Assembly: GCA_002336895.1 (NCBI GenBank) | Contig: DDFC01000025.1 | Location: 186,001-250,000, forward strand | Source of the DNA: Verrucomicrobiaceae bacterium UBA1938 | GTDB lineage: Bacteria > Verrucomicrobiota > Verrucomicrobiia > Verrucomicrobiales > Verrucomicrobiaceae | DNA length: 64,000 nucleotides | Reading direction: 5' to 3' | Notes under the pieces: model-generated | Told to the model about the DNA's origin: nothing | The model's database searches: none | Seen by the model: only the letters and a program-made list of their open reading frames with translations | Program-made: the position numbers and the translations under genes | Shown here: positions 9,117 through 17,886 of the stretch, in pieces | How the letters are laid out: each line of letters opens with the position of its first letter | Numbering within the stretch: the first letter of the stretch is position 1

Positions 9117-9261
9117 GCATGTGGATTGTGGCGGGCTGCTCGTGCGGAGGCAATCCGAAAGAGCGCACAGGGCCGTTCGTTTGTGCAGGACAGCGGTGTC
9201 AGCCTCTCCCGGCCCCTGCACTGTGGACTTTCCGACCGTGAACATTTTCCCTTCACTGGGA

Positions 9262-9288
9262 TTGACGCGATCCGTCGGATTTCAATAG
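9262..9288 (+). promoter_or_regulatory. Possible sigma70-like promoter of fdhA
   Basis: TTGACG at 9262-9267 matches the -35 consensus in five of six positions. A poor -10 candidate (CAATAG, 9283-9288) follows after 15 nt. It lies about 50 nt upstream of the fdhA ATG in the divergent intergenic space. The -10 is weak, so this is tentative. Confidence 0.25.
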
Positions 9289-9336
9289 CATGACCGGGAA
9301 TCCCCATAATTCAACCAACCACAACCACATACTATT

Positions 9337-10533
9337 ATGGCCAGCAATCAAGGCGTCGCCTACATGGGACCCGGCAAAGTAGAGATCCAGAGCATTGACT
9401 ATCCCAAACTGGAATTGCGCGAACAGAAGCGCAAATGTCAGCACGGGGTGATCCTCAAAGTCGTGAGCACCAACATCTGCGGTTCTGACCAGCACATGGT
9501 GCGCGGTCGCACCACCGCCCCTGCGGGCCTCATCCTTGGTCATGAAATCACCGGCGAGGTCGTCGAAGTGGGTCGTGATGTGGAATACATCAAGAAGGGG
9601 GACATTTGCAGCGTGCCCTTCAACATCGCCTGCGGTCGCTGCGCCAACTGCAAAGAGGGCAAGACTGGCATCTGCCTCAACGTGAATCCCGCCCGTCCTG
9701 GCGCCGCCTACGGCTATGTGGACATGGGTGGCTGGGTTGGCGGACAGGCTGAGTATGTCATGGTCCCTTACGCCGACTTCAACCTGCTGAAGTTCCCTGA
9801 CCGCGATCAGGCCATGGCCAAGATCAAGGACCTCACACTGCTCTCCGACATCTTCCCCACCGGCTATCATGGTGCTGTCACTGCCGGCGTGGGCCCGGGG
9901 GCCACCGTTTACATCGCGGGTGCCGGCCCGGTGGGTCTGGCCTGCGCCGCCTCCTGTCATCTCCTCGGTGCCGCCGTCGTCATCGTCGGGGATTTGAACA
10001 AGGAGCGTCTGGCTCAGGCCCGTCGTTTCGGCTGCGAGACCGTGGACGTCTCCAAGAGCGCCACCATCCAGGAGCAGATCGAGAACATCCTCGGTGTGCC
10101 GGAAGTGGACTGCGCGGTGGACTGCGTGGGCTTTGAAGCCCGTGGCTGCGGCCACAACCACAGCAAGGAAGTGCCTGCCCAGGTGCTCAACAGTGTCATG
10201 GAAATCACCAAGGCAGGCGGTGCCATCGGCATCCCAGGTCTCTACGTCACGGGAGATCCGGGTGCTGTGGATGAAGCCGCCAAAGTGGGCAGTCTCTCCA
10301 TCCGCATCGGTCTCGGCTGGGCCAAGAGCCACACCTTCGTCACCGGTCAATGCCCGGTCATGCGCTACCATCGCCGCCTCATGATGGCCATCCTGCATGA
10401 CAAGATCAAGATCGCCAAGGCCACCAACGTGCAGGTGATCTCCCTCAAGGGCGCGCCGAAGGGCTATGTGGACTTCGACAAGGGTGCGGCCCGCAAGTAC
10501 GTCATCGACCCGCATGGCATGATCAAATCCTGA
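9337..10533 (+). CDS. fdhA: Glutathione-independent formaldehyde dehydrogenase
   Basis: Zinc- and NAD-dependent medium-chain dehydrogenase oxidising formaldehyde (and aldehydes by dismutation) to formate in the cytosol. At 398 residues it equals the length of the Pseudomonas putida enzyme. The catalytic-zinc region has NICGSDQHM and LGHE, and the structural-zinc lobe has CGRCANCKEGKTGIC. The Rossmann nucleotide site is VYIAGAGPVGLACA. VDCVGFEARGCGHNH and KSHTFVTGQCPVMRYHR are typical of this subfamily rather than of ordinary alcohol dehydrogenases. It is monocistronic: divergent from the SGNH gene and followed by a strong terminator. No methylotrophy genes are nearby, so a detoxification role is likely. 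Confidence 0.93.
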   Translation: MASNQGVAYMGPGKVEIQSIDYPKLELREQKRKCQHGVILKVVSTNICGSDQHMVRGRTTAPAGLILGHEITGEVVEVGRDVEYIKKGDICSVPFNIACGRCANCKEGKTGICLNVNPARPGAAYGYVDMGGWVGGQAEYVMVPYADFNLLKFPDRDQAMAKIKDLTLLSDIFPTGYHGAVTAGVGPGATVYIAGAGPVGLACAASCHLLGAAVVIVGDLNKERLAQARRFGCETVDVSKSATIQEQIENILGVPEVDCAVDCVGFEARGCGHNHSKEVPAQVLNSVMEITKAGGAIGIPGLYVTGDPGAVDEAAKVGSLSIRIGLGWAKSHTFVTGQCPVMRYHRRLMMAILHDKIKIAKATNVQVISLKGAPKGYVDFDKGAARKYVIDPHGMIKS

Positions 10534-10551
10534 TCTTGCTCAGCGATCACT

Positions 10552-10587
10552 AAAAAGCCCTCCCGCTGCGAAGCGGGAGGGCTTTTT
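10552..10587 (+). terminator. Rho-independent terminator, bidirectional
   Basis: A perfect 16-bp stem: AAAAAGCCCTCCCGCT (10552-10567), loop GCGA, then its complement ending in TTTTT (10583-10587). The A-run on one side and T-run on the other let it serve both fdhA (plus strand) and the convergent DUF2959 gene (minus strand). Confidence 0.95.
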
Positions 10588-10612
10588 CATGAAAGGGCGG
10601 CGGCCCCTTTAT

Positions 10613-11245
10613 TCACAACGTCTGAATGAACCGGTCAGCTTCCGCGATGGAGCGGTTCATCTGGTCCAGCAGGCGCTGGATGTCTCCTTGAATGTTGTCT
10701 GCCGTTCCTCGCAGTGAGCCAATGGCGGCGGCATTCAGATTGTGCTTCAGGTAGAGCACCTGGTCGTGAAACTGGCGCAGCACAGGATCCATCGTTGCCT
10801 CGGCTGAATGCAGGGAACGTGAGAGAGGTTCAAACCGGCTGCGGGTCTCAGCCAGCTTACGACGGCTCTCGGCGGCCAGTGAGGCATTCTGGTACTGCCG
10901 GATTTCACCCTCCCATTCGCGGAAGAGGTCCCGGGCCACCGTGTCCACTTCGCGGATCTGGCTGCGCACTTGGCTCGCCTGGCTTTCGCAGTCCTCATAC
11001 TCGCCTTTGAAGCGGTTGTAGGCCGACTCAAGATTGCCGCCGTTGTAGTTGGTCAGCTTTTTGAGTTGAGTCAGGGCGTCCTGAAACTGCTCTCCGGCCT
11101 CCTTCTGTTCGCCACGGGCTTTCTTGACCGCGCTCTTGAGCAGGTCACGCTTCTCGTAGCCCAGCTTTTCCCAGGCGGCATAGTAGATGCTGTTGCAGGC
11201 TGCGAGAGCCGCCACCAGTCCGAAGAGGAAAAGCCGGGAACGCAT
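10613..11245 (-). CDS. DUF2959-like lipoprotein
   Basis: A 210-residue protein with a lipoprotein signal peptide (LVAALAAC, lipid-modified Cys17) and an almost wholly helical, charged remainder with predicted coiled coil (about 30-205). The opening after the lipobox (IYYAAWEKLGYEKRDLL) and the overall plan match DUF2959, a family of unknown function. The mature protein is probably anchored to the outer or inner membrane facing the periplasm. It lies 6 nt downstream of the glutaredoxin gene and is probably co-transcribed with it. Confidence 0.75.
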   Translation of the reverse strand: MRSRLFLFGLVAALAACNSIYYAAWEKLGYEKRDLLKSAVKKARGEQKEAGEQFQDALTQLKKLTNYNGGNLESAYNRFKGEYEDCESQASQVRSQIREVDTVARDLFREWEGEIRQYQNASLAAESRRKLAETRSRFEPLSRSLHSAEATMDPVLRQFHDQVLYLKHNLNAAAIGSLRGTADNIQGDIQRLLDQMNRSIAEADRFIQTL

Positions 11246-11251
11246 GAGTAA

Positions 11252-11608
11252 TTAGCCCACGAATTTCAAGGTGCCCACCTGGCCTGCGGCCATGGCGGCG
11301 TGCTGTGCGTCCGAGCAGGCGGAGTTCGTCGGCGCATCGGCAGGGGCGTCGCTCTTTTCCAGCAGGCCCTGCTCATTCATCCAGGCTTCCACTTCAGCGC
11401 CGCTGATGTCGGCCAGCATGGTGCCGTTGATCTCCACGCAGGGGGACAGCGGCTGGCCGCTCTTCTGTTCCATCTCCCAGCGGAAGGCAGGGTTCTTGAT
11501 GATGTCCTTCTCCTCGTAGGGAAGGTCGTATTTGCGGAAGATGGCGCGGACGCCTTCGCTCCAGCCGCAGTAGGTTTTCAGGTAGGCAGTGATTTTGGGT
11601 GTTTGCAT
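11252..11608 (-). CDS. Glutaredoxin-like protein
   Basis: 118 residues. The N-terminal 75 form a glutaredoxin/thioredoxin fold: ITAYLKTYCGWSEGVRAIF holds a CGWS site, with Cys then Ser as in monothiol glutaredoxins, and SPCVEINGTMLADISGAEVEAW supplies the cis-Pro region, although the usual TVP is SPC. The C-terminal 40 residues are Ala/Asp-rich with an extra Cys and no known domain. It likely reduces disulfides or carries Fe-S clusters; CGWS rather than CGFS leaves this open. It is upstream of the DUF2959 lipoprotein, 6 nt apart. Confidence 0.75.
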   Translation of the reverse strand: MQTPKITAYLKTYCGWSEGVRAIFRKYDLPYEEKDIIKNPAFRWEMEQKSGQPLSPCVEINGTMLADISGAEVEAWMNEQGLLEKSDAPADAPTNSACSDAQHAAMAAGQVGTLKFVG

Positions 11609-11682
11609 GACGCGTTGGGTTTACGCCCCCAGCCTAATGGACGATGCAGGGAATGCAAACAGGCTGTCGCGGTGGCTTTCGG

Positions 11683-14022
11683 CTAGAGCGTCACGCTCAT
11701 GGTCATGCTGCCGGGGGCCTGCTGCTGCCAGGAGTCTGTGTTGTTGAGCACTTGTCCAAGCGTCGTCATGACGGTCTGGGCGGTGTAGGGTTTGTGCAGG
11801 AAATGTTGCACCCCCATTTCGGCCACCCTCGCCGGGCCTCCCTGGTGGGGCACCCCGCTGGCGGCGATGATCTTCACCTCAGGATTGATCCGTTTGAGGG
11901 TCTGGATGGTGGTCGGTCCGTCCATCACGGGCATCATCATGTCAGTCAGCACCACGGCGATTTCCTGGCTGTGCTGCGCGTAGAGGGCCACCGCCTCCGC
12001 CCCATCGGCAGCCACCAGGGTGCGGTACTCCAGTGCCTCCAGCGTTTGTCGTGTGGAAGTGCGTATGGCCTCCTCGTCATCCACGATCAGGATCAGCTCC
12101 CCTTTCCCAATCGGCATAGGCTGATGCTCGGCAGGCGCAGGTGTGGGGCATTTGCCGGTGGATGCTGCGCTGGCTGGCAGGTGGATGGTAAAAGTCGTTC
12201 CCTCGTTCGGATGGCTGGTGACAGTGATGAATCCGCCATGGCCCTTGGTGATGCTCAGCACGGTCGAAAGACCGAGCCCCGTGCCTTTGCCCACCTCCTT
12301 GGTGGTGAAGAAAGGATCGAAAATTTTGTCGATCACCTCCGGCGGAATGCCGACGCCGGTGTCGCTCACGCTGAAAGTGATGTACGTGCCGGGTTTGGCA
12401 TCCATCTGCAGGGCGGCGGCGGCTTCGTTCAAGGTCTCGCTGCCTGCCGCGATTTTGAGTGTGCCGCCAGCCGGCATGGCATCGCGTGCATTGACGCACA
12501 GATTCAGCAAAATCTGGTGAAGCTGGGTGGGATCTCCTTCAAAGGAGGGCAGGTCGTCCTTGATGCTGCTGATGCAGTCGATGTTTTTCGGGAAGGTGTC
12601 TTTGATGAATTTTTTGATGTCTTTGATGAGTTTGGCAGCGCACAACTCGGTCCGTTTGCCTTCCACGCCTCGTGCAAAGGTCAGAATCTGACGCACCAGG
12701 TCGGCGCCGCGCTTTGCACTGGTCTCGATGCCGGCCAGGATGGAATGGGTGCGGTCATTCAAATTCGTCAGCCGCAGCAGCTCGATCGACATCAGAATCG
12801 GTGTCAGCACGTTGTTCAGGTCGTGCGCGATGCCGCCGGCCAGCGTGCCCACGCTCTCCAGGCGCTGGGTCCGCAGGAACTGCTGCTCCAGTTTTTTCTT
12901 TTCGGTGATGTCCGCCACGATGCCCAAAAAGCCGGTGACCTCACCGTTGTCATCCTGCATCGCCGTCATGCTCAGGGAGACAGACACACGACTGCCGTCC
13001 TTCCGCACATAGGTGCACTCCCGGTCCCGGATGATGCCACAGCTGGCGTAGGAAACATAGATGTCGAACCCTGGATTGACTGCGGAACCTGTTTCCCGGG
13101 TAAGTTCGGCGGCCATCCTTTCCAGCTCCGGGGCTTCATGAAACAGCTCCGGAGTCAGGCTGCCCACCACTTCCTGCCTGGCGTAGCCGGTCAGCTTTTC
13201 CGCACCGCAGTTGAAAGTGGCGATCAACCCTTTCGTGTTCATGCTGATGATGCCGCAGGCTGCGCTCTCCAGCACGGCGTTCTGCAGGTAGGTGAGCTCC
13301 TGCACTTTCACGCTGGTGTCGATCAGTTTTTCCATGGTGGAAATCTGGCCGCGTGTCAGCAGCAGCGCCGTCACCAGGGCTATCCCCCCTGTCACAGTCA
13401 TCTGCAGCCAGTCCAGCAGACGGATTTCGGCGTTGATGCCTGCGCTGATGGCCAGCACCTTCTGCGAGACCTGCTCCATGGCACCGGCCAGGGAGTCGCA
13501 TTCATCGGTCAGCATTTCCTCCAGGCCTTTGAGCACGGTGTTGGTGGCTTCCGTGCGTGGATGAAGCTTTTTGATCACCACTGCGATTTTGGCGAAGCTC
13601 GCCTTGGCCTGTTCCAGTTTGTCACTGATTTCGGTGCGCTCAGCCTCTGTGGCGGACTGCAGCATCGGGCCCTTCAGAAGGGCCTCCTGGCAGGTGCTCA
13701 TGAGCCCCCAGACGAGGTCGATGCGTCCCAGGTAGTAAGTTTGCATGGGCGGCGTGCTTTCTGCAGCCTGCAGGATCAATCGGCTGAGCGTCTGGCTGTC
13801 CGCCCTCTGTCGCCCCAGCAGATTCATGGCGCTGACACTGTCCATCCGCTTTTGCTCCAGGTGCGAGCCCGTGCTCTCAAAAAAGATGAAACTTAGCACC
13901 AGCAACACGGCAGCCCCGCCGAAAATCAGCCACAAGCGCCTAAAAAAATCCTGCAATTTGGGCAGTTCCTGGCGTGCCGGCAGGGAAAAAACAGGCTTTT
14001 GCAAAAAATTGGTCACGCTCAT
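11683..14022 (-). CDS. Hybrid sensor histidine kinase with PAS and receiver domains
   Basis: 779 residues. Transmembrane helices at about 30-48 and 206-224 bracket a helical periplasmic sensor region. A PAS domain (245-375) ends in the usual DITEKKKLEQQ linker. HisKA carries the phospho-accepting His400 (GGIAHDLNN). The HATPase domain has an N box (NLCVNARDAM), G1 SDTGVGIP and G2 GKGTGLGL. A C-terminal receiver domain has acidic DDEE (648-651), phospho-acceptor Asp694 (LTDMMMP) and HKP lysine near 752. No response regulator or phosphotransferase gene adjoins it, so its output is unknown. It is probably monocistronic. Confidence 0.93.
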   Translation of the reverse strand: MSVTNFLQKPVFSLPARQELPKLQDFFRRLWLIFGGAAVLLVLSFIFFESTGSHLEQKRMDSVSAMNLLGRQRADSQTLSRLILQAAESTPPMQTYYLGRIDLVWGLMSTCQEALLKGPMLQSATEAERTEISDKLEQAKASFAKIAVVIKKLHPRTEATNTVLKGLEEMLTDECDSLAGAMEQVSQKVLAISAGINAEIRLLDWLQMTVTGGIALVTALLLTRGQISTMEKLIDTSVKVQELTYLQNAVLESAACGIISMNTKGLIATFNCGAEKLTGYARQEVVGSLTPELFHEAPELERMAAELTRETGSAVNPGFDIYVSYASCGIIRDRECTYVRKDGSRVSVSLSMTAMQDDNGEVTGFLGIVADITEKKKLEQQFLRTQRLESVGTLAGGIAHDLNNVLTPILMSIELLRLTNLNDRTHSILAGIETSAKRGADLVRQILTFARGVEGKRTELCAAKLIKDIKKFIKDTFPKNIDCISSIKDDLPSFEGDPTQLHQILLNLCVNARDAMPAGGTLKIAAGSETLNEAAAALQMDAKPGTYITFSVSDTGVGIPPEVIDKIFDPFFTTKEVGKGTGLGLSTVLSITKGHGGFITVTSHPNEGTTFTIHLPASAASTGKCPTPAPAEHQPMPIGKGELILIVDDEEAIRTSTRQTLEALEYRTLVAADGAEAVALYAQHSQEIAVVLTDMMMPVMDGPTTIQTLKRINPEVKIIAASGVPHQGGPARVAEMGVQHFLHKPYTAQTVMTTLGQVLNNTDSWQQQAPGSMTMSVTL

Positions 14023-14140
14023 CGCCCGGACGATAAATCAAACGCTCAGGGCATCCCCCGGCACTTGATTCAAAAGGCACTAAGGCTTTGTTTCGTAATG
14101 CTGGGGCTGACGATTGCCTAGGTGGCATGCGCCACGGTGG

Positions 14141-16327
14141 CTATTTCCAGCCGAGCCGCTGCTTCAAGAACTCAAAAGTGCCCACGCCATGGATGGTGTG
14201 GGGGCCGTCAAAGTACTCGATCGTTGTGTGGTCACCGATGAGGAGCTTGTTGTAGAGACGGCGGACTTTGGCGAACTCATAGTTGACCCATTCGTCCACA
14301 CCCACGCCGTCGTTGTGGCCACGCTCGACCATGAAGGGGCGCGGGGCGATCAGGGCGGCCATCTCGGCATAGTTGAAGGTGCGGCCCATGTTCCACTCCC
14401 AGATTTCATACTCGTGCGTGTGGATGTAGCTCATGGGCATGTCAGTGCTGACGCACTTGCGCACCCATTCGTTGAAGTCGCCGCTGCAGATGCTCAGGCA
14501 GTAGTCCGTCAGCACGGCAGGCGTCCGCATGGCGGACTTGCCGCCATAGCTCAGGCCGTAGAAGGCGATCTTGTCCGGCTGGGTGAAAGGCTGTGCTTTC
14601 AGCCATTCCAGGATGCGCTGATGCTGGCCGTTGATGACACTGTAGAGCGTGAGACCGAGCGGATTGAGCTTCCGTTGCAGGGTACGGAAGGCGTCCTTGC
14701 CGCGATAGGGATTGTGCGGGGCAAAGGTGATGAAGCCCTGCTCTGCCAGACGCAGGGTGAAGGCCTTGTAGGGTGCGTAAGCTTTCTGCGTCTCATCCGT
14801 GGTGATGGTGTCTTCGGGGATGCCTTCCAGGCCGTGCTGGCAGACCACAATTGGGCGCTTTTCGCCTGGCTTGAGATCTTTTGGCAGGCAGAGCCAGCCC
14901 CAGGCAAAGACGTCGTCCCAAACGTCCATCGTCACCTCGTAGATGGAAACTTTGTCCGTTTCGCGCACGAAGCGGCTTTTGGCGTTCACCGGCAGGTTCG
15001 GATCTGGCAGGCGGCCGATGACTTCGTTCCAGAATCGGTCGCGTTCTGCGGCCGTGTGCTTTTCAAAGTCCGCCAAAGACTTGAGCGGCAGCTTGTCCCA
15101 GAACTGCGCTTTGCGTTCCAGTTCGGTGGTGACGAGAAGGCGCTGGGTGAATGTTTCCAGTTCGCGCACCATTCGCTTCTGCCGCGTGGCGTCCACTTTG
15201 GCGCGTTGTTCATTTTTCTGCGGCATTACGGGTTCAATGGTCTTTACCAGCTGCGCTGCGATCTCTTTTGGCAGCAGGTGCGTGACCACCTCTTTCAGCC
15301 CATGTTCTTCCGTGGCCAGCATGATCCAGTCTCCGGGGGCGAGTGCTTTGGCGCGGGCGACTTCGGCCTGCACGGCGGCCAGGCTGGGCTTGGTGATTTT
15401 TCCTGGGGCTGCGATGTTTCGCTCGCCCTGTTTGGCCTCAGGCGGGCCCTGCACATTGGGGAAGCCGAGGTTCTGCACCACCAGCGGACGTGGAGCGATG
15501 AGCGATGCCACTTCGGCATCGCCAAAATCGCGCAGCAGGCCGAAGATGTTGCGGTAAATCGGCTCAGCCCACACACCTTCGCGCGGTTCGAAGGAGCCCC
15601 AGACATAAACGGAACTTATGCGTTCATCGATGGCACCTGAGTACATGGCGAGAAGGCCGCCTTCTCCCAGACCTGCCACCAGCAGAGGCAGCTTTGGCTG
15701 CGTGCTGTAATAATCGACCAGAGAGAGCATTTTCTGCACTTCGTAGCCGATGATGTGCCGCCCGAGCTCGTAGGACTGGCGATAGATCCATTCGCGGTGC
15801 GGAATGTTTGTTTTGACCCCAAACTTCTCGTTTGTGCTGAACTCACTGCTGCGGCTGATGAGCGCAGGAATGACGATTTCACAGCCGCTGTAGGCCAGCA
15901 TGGCATCATTGGCCAGCTTCTCGGGATCGGTGTCCGCATCAGGAATGTAGATCACCCGAGCGACGGGTTTGTCTTTGGGCTGAATGAGAATGCCTTCTCC
16001 GTGCACGCCATCAAACACCGGCCAGCGGACGCGCAGGATGCGGGCTGTGGCCGTTTCTGCCAGCAGCGACGGATTTGTGGTGTCTCCGACAAGCTCAAGC
16101 GCGGTGATGGGCAGCCGTGCGTCCACCATGCCGAGAGCTGCCTTTAATTTCTCACGAGTCGGCTTGCGTCCCTCTTTTGACTTCTCGATCAGCCTGAGCG
16201 CCATCTTGTCGATTCCTGCCACCATGGTGGCGGAGAAGTCGGGATTGGGCTCCAAGGGCTGGGTACCTGGAAGCACCTGGGCGCGCAATGAGGAAGCAAC
16301 GAGCAGCAGCAGGAGTGGGCGGATCAT
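14141..16327 (-). CDS. Secreted two-half alpha/beta hydrolase (acetyl-xylan-esterase-like)
   Basis: 728 residues with a signal peptide (MIRPLLLLLVASSLRAQ). The protein looks like two tandem alpha/beta-hydrolase halves. The C-terminal half has an intact nucleophile elbow GLSYGG (Ser593), an HGLEG oxyanion-type loop and a late GPHTIHG histidine. The N-terminal half has the same strand pattern, but its elbow reads GLGEGG, with Glu222 where Ser should be, so it is probably non-catalytic. Similar large esterases are frequent in Planctomycetota and Verrucomicrobiota and are linked to polysaccharide deacetylation. It lies 21 nt after a second secreted esterase on the same strand, suggesting an operon. 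Confidence 0.82.
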   Translation of the reverse strand: MIRPLLLLLVASSLRAQVLPGTQPLEPNPDFSATMVAGIDKMALRLIEKSKEGRKPTREKLKAALGMVDARLPITALELVGDTTNPSLLAETATARILRVRWPVFDGVHGEGILIQPKDKPVARVIYIPDADTDPEKLANDAMLAYSGCEIVIPALISRSSEFSTNEKFGVKTNIPHREWIYRQSYELGRHIIGYEVQKMLSLVDYYSTQPKLPLLVAGLGEGGLLAMYSGAIDERISSVYVWGSFEPREGVWAEPIYRNIFGLLRDFGDAEVASLIAPRPLVVQNLGFPNVQGPPEAKQGERNIAAPGKITKPSLAAVQAEVARAKALAPGDWIMLATEEHGLKEVVTHLLPKEIAAQLVKTIEPVMPQKNEQRAKVDATRQKRMVRELETFTQRLLVTTELERKAQFWDKLPLKSLADFEKHTAAERDRFWNEVIGRLPDPNLPVNAKSRFVRETDKVSIYEVTMDVWDDVFAWGWLCLPKDLKPGEKRPIVVCQHGLEGIPEDTITTDETQKAYAPYKAFTLRLAEQGFITFAPHNPYRGKDAFRTLQRKLNPLGLTLYSVINGQHQRILEWLKAQPFTQPDKIAFYGLSYGGKSAMRTPAVLTDYCLSICSGDFNEWVRKCVSTDMPMSYIHTHEYEIWEWNMGRTFNYAEMAALIAPRPFMVERGHNDGVGVDEWVNYEFAKVRRLYNKLLIGDHTTIEYFDGPHTIHGVGTFEFLKQRLGWK

Positions 16328-16348
16328 GGAAGATCAAACGCCCGCCTG

Positions 16349-17059
16349 TCATGGCTTCTTCTGCTCAAACAGCCACTTCCAGAATTCTGGGTTGTCGTAG
16401 GTCTGCGTCCAGGAATCATGGCCCACACCTGGATAAATGGTGAATTTGACGGGAGCATTGATCTTTTTCAGCGCGTCATAGATCTTCTGGCTGTTTTCGA
16501 TGGGAACGGCACCGTCTTTGTCTCCGTGGAAAATCCAGCAGGGCATGTCCTTGAGGATCTGCGCCGTGACCCAGCGGACGCCGGCCCCGCCGCAGATGGG
16601 GGCGATGGCGGCGTAGGTTTCGGGATACTCAAAAGCGGTGTCCCAGGTGCCGAATCCGCCCATGCTCAGGCCGGTGAGATAGACGCGTTTTGCGTCCACA
16701 TGCATGGTTTTGACGAGATGGTCAGTGACTGCTTTGACGCCGTGGGGATTCCAGAGGTGGTTGGGCTCGCACTGCAGGCTGGCGATGATGGCGGGGAACT
16801 TCTGGCCTGCGGCGATGAGCTTTGGCGGGCCGTGCTTTTTGATCATCTCCAAATCGGTGCCGCGTTCGCCAGAACCGTGCAGGAAGATGACGAGAGGCCA
16901 TTTTTGGTCCGTCTTGCTGTCATAGCCCTCGGGTTTGCTCAGAAGGTAGCGATAATGGACAGGAATGACAAAATCACCGCTGTAGGAGGAAGGTGATTGA
17001 GTGTCTGCGAAAAGGAAGGAGGTGGCGGCGAGGAGGAAAAAGGCGGCAAGTTTGACCAT
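16349..17059 (-). CDS. Secreted PHB-depolymerase/phospholipase-like esterase
   Basis: 236 residues from the ATG at 17059, which begins a signal peptide (MVKLAAFFLLAATSFLFA). It is a single alpha/beta-hydrolase domain: oxyanion loop IFLHGSGERG, nucleophile elbow LTGLSMGGFGTWD (Ser132), acid region FHGDKDGAVP and catalytic His in GVGHDSW. This pattern is typical of the feruloyl-esterase/PHB-depolymerase-like group found beside polysaccharide utilisation genes. The open frame extends to 17098, but those 13 residues precede the signal peptide. It is probably co-transcribed with the 728-residue esterase downstream and the zinc peptidase gene upstream. Confidence 0.87.
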   Translation of the reverse strand: MVKLAAFFLLAATSFLFADTQSPSSYSGDFVIPVHYRYLLSKPEGYDSKTDQKWPLVIFLHGSGERGTDLEMIKKHGPPKLIAAGQKFPAIIASLQCEPNHLWNPHGVKAVTDHLVKTMHVDAKRVYLTGLSMGGFGTWDTAFEYPETYAAIAPICGGAGVRWVTAQILKDMPCWIFHGDKDGAVPIENSQKIYDALKKINAPVKFTIYPGVGHDSWTQTYDNPEFWKWLFEQKKP

Positions 17060-17101
17060 GAATGGATAACGCCGCTCATGTGCAGCGCCTTGCCGCACAG
17101 A

Positions 17102-17794
17102 TCACCGTGGCCGCATCTTGCTGGTGCCGGGCAGCGCGCTGAAGAAAAAGTAGCGTGGAGAGCGCAGGGCATCGCCCACTTCGCGGATGGCCATGCAAAA
17201 GAGCAATTCATCGAGTCTGCTGGCAGCCTGCGGATGTTTTGGCAGGAGCGTGTCCAGGAAACGGCGCAGGCGCTTGTTGGCATTGAACTCCAGAGGCACG
17301 CTGCCGAGGTTTAGGAGAAGAAGGAGTGTCAGCACTCCGGCCACGGCGAAGAGCGCATATCGTGGCATGAGGACGCGTGAGAGCATCAAACCGACAATGG
17401 CGATGCCTGCGGCGGTGGGGATGTAGCGGCTCATGCGGATGCAGTTCTGGCGCCATTTGAGGTCGCCGAGGGTTTCGCCGGTCTGGAGGGCGTGTGCAGC
17501 TTCGTGCAGGGCGGTGGCCCATGCCGACAGGGTGGTGCCTTGGGCTGCGTCCCGGCGCAGGAAGAGGCGGCGGCGGGTGGGGTCGAAGTAGTCGGAGACA
17601 ACGGCGTTGTGCTCGACGATCTGCACGTCTTCAACGCCTTCAGAATGAAGGAACTGGAGGGCGATTTCTGCGCCGGTGTAGGCGAGGGGGGCGTTGACGC
17701 GGGAGCCCTTTAGCATCATGCCCTCATAACGCCCCTGGGCCCAGCGGGCGAGAGCGAGGCTGGCGGCTAGGGCGATGACGATGATGATAAACAT
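17102..17794 (-). CDS. Membrane neutral zinc metallopeptidase (YugP-like)
   Basis: 230 residues. An N-terminal membrane helix (FIIIVIALAASLALA), the zinc motif HEAAH (97-101) in ATALHEAAHALQ, then two further hydrophobic helices (about 123-165). A downstream Glu in PLEFNANKRL is the likely third zinc ligand. DYFDPTRRRLFLR just before the motif is the usual lead-in of this family. Function is poorly known; proteolysis at the inner membrane is inferred. The start at 17794 places the hydrophobic helix first; an upstream start at 17881 would add 29 Cys/Arg-rich residues. Confidence 0.86.
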   Translation of the reverse strand: MFIIIVIALAASLALARWAQGRYEGMMLKGSRVNAPLAYTGAEIALQFLHSEGVEDVQIVEHNAVVSDYFDPTRRRLFLRRDAAQGTTLSAWATALHEAAHALQTGETLGDLKWRQNCIRMSRYIPTAAGIAIVGLMLSRVLMPRYALFAVAGVLTLLLLLNLGSVPLEFNANKRLRRFLDTLLPKHPQAASRLDELLFCMAIREVGDALRSPRYFFFSALPGTSKMRPR

Positions 17795-17886
17795 GGAAGC
17801 AGATGCACCGTGGCAGCAATACGGTGGCTGGCAACGCATCCGTGCGTTGATCTTGCGTTCTGCGGCACGGCATGATTGCATGACGC

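Noticed and set aside
11644..13896. 750-codon plus-strand open frame opposite the hybrid kinase
   Set aside because: High-GC antisense shadow of the kinase; composition rich in His/Gln/Arg and no domain.
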